In this document: positions 6,502 to 12,254 of the stretch, piece by piece | Numbering within the stretch: the first letter of the stretch is position 1 | How the letters are laid out: the number at the start of each line of letters is the position of its first letter | Source of the DNA: Deltaproteobacteria bacterium | GTDB lineage: Bacteria > Desulfobacterota > Desulfobacteria > C00003060 > C00003106 | Direction: 5' to 3' | Assembly: GCA_019314005.1 (NCBI GenBank) | Contig: JAFDAE010000184.1 | Location: 1 to 12,254 of the forward strand | Length of the DNA stretch: 12,254 bases | Made by a program: the position numbers and the translations under genes | Notes under the pieces: generated by a model | Database searches by the model: none | Told to the model about the DNA's origin: nothing | Seen by the model: the letters and a program-made list of their open reading frames with translations, nothing else

Positions 6502-7815
6502 TTAATAAGAAAGCAGTCTATCTATTTCCTGCGAAGCAGCATGAGCTTCTTTTTCTATATCCGATGTCGGGTCTGAAATCACTTTGTGGAAGTAATACTG
6601 CAACGCATTGGATACGGCAGGATAAAGAGGGGTCCTCGGACGAGGCCAGGCGGTTAAAAAAACATCCCTCATGTCGGAAAACTGAGGATATGCCCGAATA
6701 ATTTCCTCGTCATCATAGAGCGTTTTTCTGGTTGGAGCAAGTCCCGCCTTCAATGCAAGCTGTTTTTGAATTTTTGCACTTGTCAAAAACCGGACAAAGG
6801 TCCAAGCAGCCTCTTTGTTTTTAGAATATCTGCTGATTCCGAGTTGCCATCCTCCCAGCGTGGCGAAGCTCGTGCCTCCGGGAAAATGAGGCAGCTTAGC
6901 AATGCCCACCTTTCCTGCTATCTTGGAGCGTTGAGGATTGTTTGAAATCTCCCACGCATAAGGCCAGTTCCTGTGGAAGACTGCCTTGCCCTGTATAAAA
7001 AGAGATAGAGATTCAGGCTCTTGATATGTCAGCGCTCCTTTAGGGGCAATTACGCCTATAATATTATCTCTTACAAATTTGACCGCGTCAATTGCGGGTT
7101 TTTCCGCAATTTCAGATTTCCCTGTTTGTGGATTTAGAATCCTTCCGCCGTTGCTCAAGATGTATTCCATCATATCGCAAACAAGGCCTTCATATTGCTT
7201 AAACTGTCCTGAAAATCCGCAAATTTCCCTGTTTTTGCTCTCTTCGGACACAATCTTTTTTGCCTGTTTAACCATTTCCTCCCATGTTTCAGGTGGATTG
7301 AAACCATGCCGTTTAAGCAGGTCTTGACGATAGTAGAGCATTCCGCTGCCAACGAAAAGGGGAACACCATAGATTTTGCCTTTGTAAGAATTCGCCAGGA
7401 TTGGGCTACTCAAAAAATTTTCTTGCTCCGGGGAAGGAAAGAATTCATCAAGGGGGAATGCCCAGCCGGCTGAAGCAAATTCAGGGGGCCATATGACATC
7501 CATGAAAAAGACATCCACATCAGGACTGCGATTTTTTAGCTTCTGTGTTAGGAGATCATGAAAGGCTGTAGACGAATGGGGGCCTACCTCCCTTATAACG
7601 TGAATGTCAGGGTGCTCAGCCTCAAAAAGCGCATGAATTTCTTCCCAAACTGCCGGATGATTGGGTTTCCATGTAATAAACCGAATTGTTGTTTTTCCAA
7701 CGTCTTCTTTTTTCGTACACCCTATTATGAAAAATATGCTCAGCATGGCAAGGAGTACAATAAAAACCATCGAAAACTGTGGTGACTTGTTCCATACAAC
7801 CTTCCATTTACGCAT
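6502..7815 (-). CDS. lipoprotein sugar-binding protein of the CUT1 ABC importer
   Basis: Extracytoplasmic receptor that delivers substrate to the permeases, 437 residues from the chosen start. A lysine-rich N-terminus and hydrophobic stretch end in a lipobox, IIGC, with Cys33 as the lipidated residue, so it is membrane-anchored. The mature part is a family 1 solute-binding protein: IRFITWKPNHPAVWEEI at the start, then DVFFMDVIWPPEFASAGWAFPLD, YGVPLFVGSGMLYYR and LGGWQLGIS with KNKEAAWTFVRFLTS. The DVIW..EFA..GW..PLD block is like that of trehalose/maltose-type binding proteins (ThuE, LpqY, TMBP), so an alpha-glucoside such as trehalose is a reasonable but unproven guess. An in-frame ATG 54 nt further upstream (7869) exists, but 7815 is preferred because AAGGA stands a proper distance upstream and the signal sequence then begins at MRKW. 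First gene of the operon. Confidence 0.9.
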   Translation of the reverse strand: MRKWKVVWNKSPQFSMVFIVLLAMLSIFFIIGCTKKEDVGKTTIRFITWKPNHPAVWEEIHALFEAEHPDIHVIREVGPHSSTAFHDLLTQKLKNRSPDVDVFFMDVIWPPEFASAGWAFPLDEFFPSPEQENFLSSPILANSYKGKIYGVPLFVGSGMLYYRQDLLKRHGFNPPETWEEMVKQAKKIVSEESKNREICGFSGQFKQYEGLVCDMMEYILSNGGRILNPQTGKSEIAEKPAIDAVKFVRDNIIGVIAPKGALTYQEPESLSLFIQGKAVFHRNWPYAWEISNNPQRSKIAGKVGIAKLPHFPGGTSFATLGGWQLGISRYSKNKEAAWTFVRFLTSAKIQKQLALKAGLAPTRKTLYDDEEIIRAYPQFSDMRDVFLTAWPRPRTPLYPAVSNALQYYFHKVISDPTSDIEKEAHAASQEIDRLLSY

Positions 7816-7872
7816 AGGTTTTTCCTTTTTATTCTCTTTATATATACCATAACTCGCAAAGGGTTGCATAAC

Positions 7873-7901
7873 AACATATTTTTAAACGTTATGGTGTCCA
7901 A
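7873..7901 (-). promoter_or_regulatory. candidate sigma-70 promoter of the ABC transporter operon
   Basis: On the minus strand TTGGAC (7896-7901) and TATGTT (7873-7878) are separated by exactly 17 nt. Transcription would begin near 7866, about 50 nt before the ATG at 7815. The small palindrome AACGTT sits in the spacer but is too short to call an operator. The match is good though not perfect, and it is placed where the operon needs a promoter. Confidence 0.55.
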
Positions 7902-7963
7902 GATAATTTAATTTCTATAGAAGCGAGACCTTTGCAGGATATAATCCATAAAAAACTGTTGAC

Positions 7964-7992
7964 TTGATTTGTAAATTACCCTGTTGTATACT
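7964..7992 (+). promoter_or_regulatory. candidate sigma-70 promoter of the hybrid kinase gene
   Basis: TTGATT (7964-7969) and TATACT (7987-7992) are spaced by exactly 17 nt, close to the sigma-70 consensus. An overlapping TTGACT at 7959 is 22 nt from the same -10 and is therefore less likely. Transcription would start near 8000, leaving a leader of about 180 nt before the gene at 8182. The promoter is bracketed by the inverted repeat at 7968-8002. Confidence 0.6.
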
Positions 7993-8002
7993 TATTTACA
8001 AA
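7968..8002. promoter_or_regulatory. inverted repeat bracketing the kinase promoter, candidate operator
   Basis: TTTGTAAAT (7968-7976) and its exact reverse complement ATTTACAAA (7994-8002) are 17 nt apart. With one extra A tolerated the arms extend to GAT on the outer sides. The left arm overlaps the -35 box and the right arm covers the predicted start site, which is where a repressor dimer pair would block polymerase. The region is AT-rich, so chance cannot be excluded. It lies about 70 bp from the divergent operon promoter and could be shared. Confidence 0.45.
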
Positions 8003-8181
8003 ATCATATCAGCTAAGGGCAATGCGACTCAATTTCTTTTGGTAGGTCAAAGAACTTTGATGTTAATCTTGAAAGCTTCCATTTGCTGCGCTGACAAGAT
8101 ACTATAACCTCACCTACCCAGCTATTGTTCTTACACCACAACCTCAAAGCGAAAAGCCGGACATCACTGTTTTAGGGGGCA

Positions 8182-9999
8182 ATGATGCCACATTCCAAGA
8201 TTCTCATAGTTGACGATGAACCTCGTATGTGCAAGAGCCTTAAGGTCTTGTTAAGTGCAGCGTCGTATGAAGTACATACGTGTAAAAATGGTGAAGATGC
8301 TATGAAGTCTCTGGATGAGAATATGTTTGACCTTATCCTTCTGGACATAGTTATTCCAGACATGGATGGCCGGCAGATAATGAACCACATAACCAGTCGG
8401 TGTCCGGATACTCCGATCATCCTTATGACCGGCCATGCCTCGGTAGAATCAGCCGTCACGGCGCTTAGGGGTGGGGCCTACGATTACCTTAAAAAGCCGT
8501 TTGAGCATGAGGAATTATTAAAGACGATACGCAATGCCCTTAATCAAAAAAGATTGTATAGCGAGCGGAAGAAGGCGGAGGAGGATTGGGCAAATACATT
8601 CGATGCCGTGACCGATATGATTATGGTCCTGGACAGCGACCACGGAAAGAAATGTTATGAGGTAATGCACGGGCGAAACCACCCGATTCAGCAATGTCCG
8701 ATGGTTCTCACCATGAAGACATTAAAATCTCACACCACAGAGATGACCGTGCCCGAAATGGGCGGTACCTTCATATGCTCTACGTCTCCAATACTTGATC
8801 GTGAGGGGAAACTGACGGGTTATACCCATACACTAAAGAATATTACGCAATCTAAGCGTCTTGAAGCTCAACTCCAACAAGCTCAGAAGATGGAATCTAT
8901 CGGCACCCTGGCCGGCGGCATTGCTCACGACTTTAATAACCTCCTTATGGGTATTCTGGGGCATACCTCCTTGATGCTTTTAGACATCGATTCGTCGCAT
9001 CCACATTATAAAAAATTGAAAGTCATTGAACAACAGGTTCAAAGCGGGGTTAAGTTGACCCGGCAGCTTCTCGGATACGCCAGACAGGGAAGATATGAGG
9101 TCACACCGATTGACCTGAACCAATTAGTGCAAGAAACCTCAGAGACCTTTGGTAGAACGAGAAAAGAGATTACAATCCAGCTAAAGCTTTCCGAGAGCTT
9201 ATATGCAATAGAGGCAGACCATGGGCAAATTGAGCAGGTTCTTTTGAATCTGTATGTAAACGCTACAGATGCCATGCCTGGCGGTGGAGATCTCATTATA
9301 AAAACCATTAATACTACACACGAAGATTTCAAAAGTAAGATGTATGATCCAAAGCCGGGTAAATATGTCTTATTAACGGTGACTGACACAGGCGTAGGCA
9401 TGGATAAAAAGACCCAGAAACGCATTTTTGAGCCATTCTTTACGACCAAAGAGATGGGCAGAGGCACAGGTCTTGGATTGGCTTCTGTTTACGGCATCAT
9501 AAAGGGCCATAATGGACATATTTCTGTCGAATCTAAGAAAGGGCGTGGAAGCACCTTCAGTATTTACTTGCCTGCAACAGATAAAAAAGTGCGGAACACC
9601 GTCAAAACCTCTGGTCGATTTATTAAGGAAACCGGCACTGTGCTCATGGTAGACGATGAAGCAATAATGTTGGAAGTGGGCCGGGAAATGTTAGAGGTGA
9701 TAGGCTACAAGGTGCTCACAGCCAACGACGGAAAAGAGGCTGTCAAGGTTTATAAGAACAATCGAGATACAATAGATGTTGTCCTGTTGGATATGGTCAT
9801 GCCCAATATGGGTGGCGGTAAAACGTATGACAGATTGAAAGAGATAAATCCTAACATAAAAGTCGTCCTTTCGAGTGGCTACGCAATTGATGGTGAAGCC
9901 ACTAAGATATTGGAGCGGGGCTGTAACGGTTTTATTCAGAAACCGTTTAATGTGTCAGAGCTGTCTCAGAAATTAGGGAAGATTTTGTGGGCAAAATAA
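8182..9999 (+). CDS. hybrid two-component protein: receiver - short PAS - histidine kinase - receiver
   Basis: Cytoplasmic signalling protein of 605 residues without membrane segments. Receiver 1 is about 5-122 (acidic pair Asp11-Asp12, phospho-acceptor Asp55, Thr83, Lys105). A reduced PAS-like domain is about 132-225, ending in NITQSKRLE. The kinase follows: HisKA motif GIAHDFNN with phospho-His249, then N-box LLNLYVNATDAM, G1 DTGVGMD, F-box FEPFFTTK, G2 GRGTGLGLASVYG and G3 GRGSTFSIYLP. Receiver 2 is about 485-603 (Asp491-Asp492, acceptor Asp537, Lys in IQKPF). No DNA-binding or enzymatic output is present, so phosphate probably passes to another protein. The ATG codons at 8182 and 8185 are both possible; the G-rich Shine-Dalgarno at 8174-8179 is better spaced for 8185. 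The PAS appears to lack an internal stretch. The gene is divergent from the transporter operon, and a functional link is only inferred. Confidence 0.92.
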   Translation: MMPHSKILIVDDEPRMCKSLKVLLSAASYEVHTCKNGEDAMKSLDENMFDLILLDIVIPDMDGRQIMNHITSRCPDTPIILMTGHASVESAVTALRGGAYDYLKKPFEHEELLKTIRNALNQKRLYSERKKAEEDWANTFDAVTDMIMVLDSDHGKKCYEVMHGRNHPIQQCPMVLTMKTLKSHTTEMTVPEMGGTFICSTSPILDREGKLTGYTHTLKNITQSKRLEAQLQQAQKMESIGTLAGGIAHDFNNLLMGILGHTSLMLLDIDSSHPHYKKLKVIEQQVQSGVKLTRQLLGYARQGRYEVTPIDLNQLVQETSETFGRTRKEITIQLKLSESLYAIEADHGQIEQVLLNLYVNATDAMPGGGDLIIKTINTTHEDFKSKMYDPKPGKYVLLTVTDTGVGMDKKTQKRIFEPFFTTKEMGRGTGLGLASVYGIIKGHNGHISVESKKGRGSTFSIYLPATDKKVRNTVKTSGRFIKETGTVLMVDDEAIMLEVGREMLEVIGYKVLTANDGKEAVKVYKNNRDTIDVVLLDMVMPNMGGGKTYDRLKEINPNIKVVLSSGYAIDGEATKILERGCNGFIQKPFNVSELSQKLGKILWAK

Positions 10000-10018
10000 A
10001 CTCATCAAAGGTCTCATA

Positions 10019-11950
10019 TTAGGGAGACTCATACACGAGACTTCCGGTCAACCTGGTATCATATCCTCCCAGTTTTTCTACTCGTCTTTTAAAAGTGTCG
10101 GACCGTATTACTCCCAGCATGAGTTGGATCGTTTCTTCTGTAAAGAATCTTTTGGGAATTATTAAATCGTATTGTTCGGTTACGATCGGGATAAAGCCCA
10201 GATCAAGCGCCCTGGCGGCAGCATATATTCCCAGGCCGCAGTCCGCCCTTCCGCTCAATACGCATGCCGCAATCGACATGTGTGTAAACTCCTCTGTATC
10301 ATACCCCCTGATTCTTTCCGGATCAATTCCGAGCTGCTCCAAGCGATAATCAAGGAGAACCCGGGTCCCTGAGCCGGCCTGACGATTGATAAAGGTAATG
10401 TCCTCACGGACCAGGTCATCAATTCCCTTTATCCCTTTCGGGTTGTCTCGAAGTACAATAAGGCCTTGCTGCCGTACAATCAGATTAATCACCTTTACAG
10501 GGAGATCCGGAAGGTATCGCTTGATATATGAAATATTGTACGATCCGGTCTTTGCGTCAAGAAGATGCGAACCGGCCACGTGGCAGATCCCTTTCTTAAG
10601 CGCCATAAGCCCACCAAGACTTCCGATGTGACTCGAAGAGAGACGAAACTGATCGTTTTTTTTCTTGTTTTCATCAGCCAACACATCGAGTGTGTTATCG
10701 TGACTTCCTACAACTACAATAGTGTTTGAGATCTCCTCGGGTGTTTTGAGGAGTTCGGCAGTCACGGTTTCTTCTTCCTTGATTCCTTCTATATGACTCG
10801 GGATTCGTATAATACCATCCGCCTCTGTAATGGTGGTAATGGAGCCGGCCGCGCGCGGAAGGGGAGTGGCCACAATTGTATCACCAACTTTACCGAGTTT
10901 TACGCGGACAAATTCTTCGATTCCCAACTTGGAAGGGATCTTTTTAGGTAGCCTTATTGGTATAGTGTCCCGCACGGGCTCTCTGATACCGAGCATACGG
11001 CAGATAAGGGGCTGCACAAACTGTTCGAACGCCATTATAGCGGAAACCGGATATCCCGGTATGCCTATAATCGGTTTTCCTTTGATGATGCCAAGGATAG
11101 TCGGTTTTCCCGGCATCATGGTGACACCGTGCATTAAAACTTCTCCGAGTTCACCGATCACCTTCGCGGAATAATCTTCAGAACCTGCTGAAGAGCCGGC
11201 GATCATGAGGATAATATGATTCTTTTGGGTGACTGCCTCGTCCACCGCGTCCCTAATGAGGTCATACTCATCCGGTACAATGGGGTGTGAGACGTGTACC
11301 CCACCGCATGCAGTAACCAAGTTACTCAGTATTGCGGAATTGCTTTCAATCACCTGCCCGGGGGCGAGGTTGTGCGGACCAAGGTCCTGGTACCGTACCA
11401 GTTCGGAACCTGTGGGGATAATGACTGCGCGCGGTTTTTCCTTTACCGCAACTTCAAAGACACCCCCTCCCAGAAGCGCTCCCACACAACAAGGGGTTAT
11501 TTTATGGTTTTGCGCAAAAAGTAGTTCGGTCGCTACAATATCTTCTCCTACCTTTCGGACATGCTGCCAGGGAAAAGCAGCAGATTCGATTTCGATAGTC
11601 TCTTCATCTATCTCGGTAACATATTCGATCATAATAACCGCATCGGTATCGGGCGGGAGAATATTGCCGGTATTTACATAAAATGCGTCTTTCTCAATTG
11701 TGAGCTGTTTGGGGCGGTCCATTGTGGTACCGAACGTGTTTTCTGCGCGGACCGCGATCCCGTCCATTGCAGCAACGTGAAAGGGGGGAGAGGAGAAACG
11801 CGCTGTCACCGAAGAAGCAGTGATTCGTCCCACAGCCTCAACCGAAGAGATGATTTCGTGTCTGAGAAGTTCCTTGATAGAAGCTCGATCAAGGAATATG
11901 CGCCGGGCCTCTTCAAGGGTTTTCATTTGAAGGTAGATATTTCGTTTCAT
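10019..11950 (-). CDS. MoeA-like molybdopterin molybdenumtransferase fused to a C-terminal PBP-like domain
   Basis: Molybdenum-cofactor protein of 643 residues, against about 400 for plain MoeA. Residues 1 to about 405 are MoeA: PPFHVAAMDGIAV (the MDG acid is the family's catalytic site), NTGNILPPDTDAVIMIE, GEDI, PTGSELV, GQVIESNSAIL, then GSSAGSEDYSAKV, MMPGKPTILG and IPGYPVSA, and a C-terminal RAAGSITTITEADGIIRIP domain. From about 415 it has a PBP-like domain related to LysR effector and molybdate-binding folds: SSSHIGSLGGLMAL, AGSHLLDAKTGSYN, VRQQGLIVL, FINRQAGSGTRVLLD, GRADCGLGIYAAA. This fused arrangement is known in archaea and anaerobic bacteria. The extra domain has no signal peptide and may sense molybdate/tungstate or a cofactor intermediate (inference). 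The start at 11950 is chosen over the Met at residue 9 because GGAAG stands 4-8 nt upstream of it. It lies downstream of a second moeA, and 19 nt separate it from the convergent kinase gene. Confidence 0.92.
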   Translation of the reverse strand: MKRNIYLQMKTLEEARRIFLDRASIKELLRHEIISSVEAVGRITASSVTARFSSPPFHVAAMDGIAVRAENTFGTTMDRPKQLTIEKDAFYVNTGNILPPDTDAVIMIEYVTEIDEETIEIESAAFPWQHVRKVGEDIVATELLFAQNHKITPCCVGALLGGGVFEVAVKEKPRAVIIPTGSELVRYQDLGPHNLAPGQVIESNSAILSNLVTACGGVHVSHPIVPDEYDLIRDAVDEAVTQKNHIILMIAGSSAGSEDYSAKVIGELGEVLMHGVTMMPGKPTILGIIKGKPIIGIPGYPVSAIMAFEQFVQPLICRMLGIREPVRDTIPIRLPKKIPSKLGIEEFVRVKLGKVGDTIVATPLPRAAGSITTITEADGIIRIPSHIEGIKEEETVTAELLKTPEEISNTIVVVGSHDNTLDVLADENKKKNDQFRLSSSHIGSLGGLMALKKGICHVAGSHLLDAKTGSYNISYIKRYLPDLPVKVINLIVRQQGLIVLRDNPKGIKGIDDLVREDITFINRQAGSGTRVLLDYRLEQLGIDPERIRGYDTEEFTHMSIAACVLSGRADCGLGIYAAARALDLGFIPIVTEQYDLIIPKRFFTEETIQLMLGVIRSDTFKRRVEKLGGYDTRLTGSLVYESP

Positions 11951-11958
11951 AATCTTCC

Positions 11959-12036
11959 AGCGATCAGCTGTCAGCGATCAGCTTTCAGCTATCAGGATGC
12001 AAATTAAAGCTGATCGCTGACAGCTGATAGCTTTAA
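11959..12036. repeat. heptad-period repeat forming a 23-bp inverted repeat between the two moeA-type genes
   Basis: Reading from 11959 the sequence falls into 7-mers: agcgatc, agctgtc, agcgatc, agctttc, agctatc. After a short spacer the reverse complement of the same units follows from 12009 (gctgatc, gctgaca, gctgata). As a result 11963-11985 pairs perfectly with 12006-12028 (23 bp) around a 20-nt loop. In the transcript running from moeA into the fusion gene this would be a strong hairpin just before the fusion's ribosome-binding site. No U-tract follows on the minus strand, so it is not a standard terminator. Confidence 0.75.
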
Positions 12037-12048
12037 ATTTAGACTTCC

Positions 12049-12254
12049 TTAGAACATTTCTACCGTAACAACGCTCCCTTTATCCAACCCCTCTGAATTA
12101 ATATCGATCTCTATTAGTCCGTCTGCCTCTACCATGGTGCGGATCAGTCCGGATTTTCCGAGAATGGGATGGGCAACTAAACTTCCTGCCTCACGGGACA
12201 GACGGACTCGCACAAAATCTGTCCGTCCTTGAACAGATGCAAGATTGCGGCTTA
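12049..12254 (-). CDS. moeA: molybdopterin molybdenumtransferase MoeA, C-terminal end (partial, runs off the window)
   Basis: The minus strand is open from the window edge to a TAA at 12049-12051, giving 67 residues that match the C-terminal beta-barrel domain of MoeA. Blocks in order are GRTDFVRVRLSRE, GSLVAHPILGKSGLIRTM, VEADGLIEI and GLDKGSVVTVEMF, which ends the protein. The plain ending, with no further domain, distinguishes it from the neighbouring fusion. MoeA inserts molybdenum (or tungsten) into adenylated molybdopterin in the cytoplasm. It reads in the same direction as the fusion gene, 98 nt upstream of it, so the two may share a transcript, with the 23-bp inverted repeat in the gap. 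The N-terminal and catalytic parts lie outside the window, so intactness cannot be judged. Confidence 0.88.
   Translation of the reverse strand, partial: SRNLASVQGRTDFVRVRLSREAGSLVAHPILGKSGLIRTMVEADGLIEIDINSEGLDKGSVVTVEMF

Noticed and set aside
7885..7890. AACGTT as a LacI-type operator in the transporter promoter
   Set aside because: The symmetry does not extend beyond 6 bp, whereas LacI-family sites usually show 14 bp or more.
8041..8118. GGTAGGT ... ACCTACC inverted repeat in the kinase leader
   Set aside because: Seven pairs separated by 64 nt is easily a chance match, and no conserved riboswitch-like core is seen between them.
11561..12007. Plus-strand open frame of 148 codons over the start of the MoeA fusion
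   Set aside because: It is antisense to a strongly conserved gene, runs into the repeat DNA, and shows no recognisable domain.
1..12254. CRISPR array, tRNA/rRNA gene, transposase or prophage genes
   Set aside because: No regularly spaced long repeats, cloverleaf-type sequences, transposase motifs or phage genes were seen on either strand; the repeats present are short heptad arrays.

Overview
The window looks like chromosomal DNA of an anaerobic or facultatively anaerobic Gram-negative bacterium, most likely a deltaproteobacterial (Desulfobacterota-type) lineage. The grounds are an outer-membrane beta-barrel gene, a periplasmic seven-heme c-type cytochrome, a MoeA protein fused to a periplasmic-binding-like domain next to a second moeA, a receiver/PAS/kinase/receiver hybrid, and moderate GC. 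This placement is inference from gene content; there is no rRNA or other phylogenetic marker here.

Layout. Positions 1-143 hold a possible C-terminal scrap of a gene entering from the left and a degenerate 7-bp-period repeat. A small outer-membrane beta-barrel gene (144-926, minus) is followed by a divergent spacer with a perfect 13-bp hairpin. On the plus strand come rtcA (1106-2137) and a secreted protein with seven CXXCH heme sites in seven tandem ~60-residue modules (2335-3702). Convergent to these is a CUT1-type carbohydrate ABC transporter operon on the minus strand, read from 7815 down to 3720: lipoprotein binding protein, MalF-like permease, MalG-like permease and MalK/UgpC-like ATPase. 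The MalG-like gene is broken: two reading frames must be joined, and about 35-38 bp appear to be missing between its EAA loop and its fifth membrane segment. A ~370-bp divergent spacer carries good sigma-70-like promoters in both directions and an inverted repeat around the plus-strand one. It leads to a hybrid receiver-PAS-kinase-receiver gene (8182-9999, plus). The right end, minus strand, holds two molybdenum-cofactor genes in tandem: the 3' end of a moeA (12049 to the window end) and a full MoeA/PBP-like fusion (10019-11950). They are separated by a 23-bp inverted repeat built of 7-bp units.

How the parts relate. The four transporter genes form one uptake system whose substrate cannot be read from sequence. 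The kinase is divergent from it and could respond to related conditions, but it has no DNA-binding domain. The two MoeA-type genes belong to molybdenum or tungsten cofactor synthesis, which would serve the molybdo- or tungsto-enzymes typical of anaerobic respiration. The heptaheme protein would act in periplasmic electron transfer. The most interesting items are the A-B-A-A-B-A-B module pattern of the heptaheme protein, the frame-broken permease, the shortened PAS domain, the MoeA pair, and the two unrelated heptad-period intergenic repeats.
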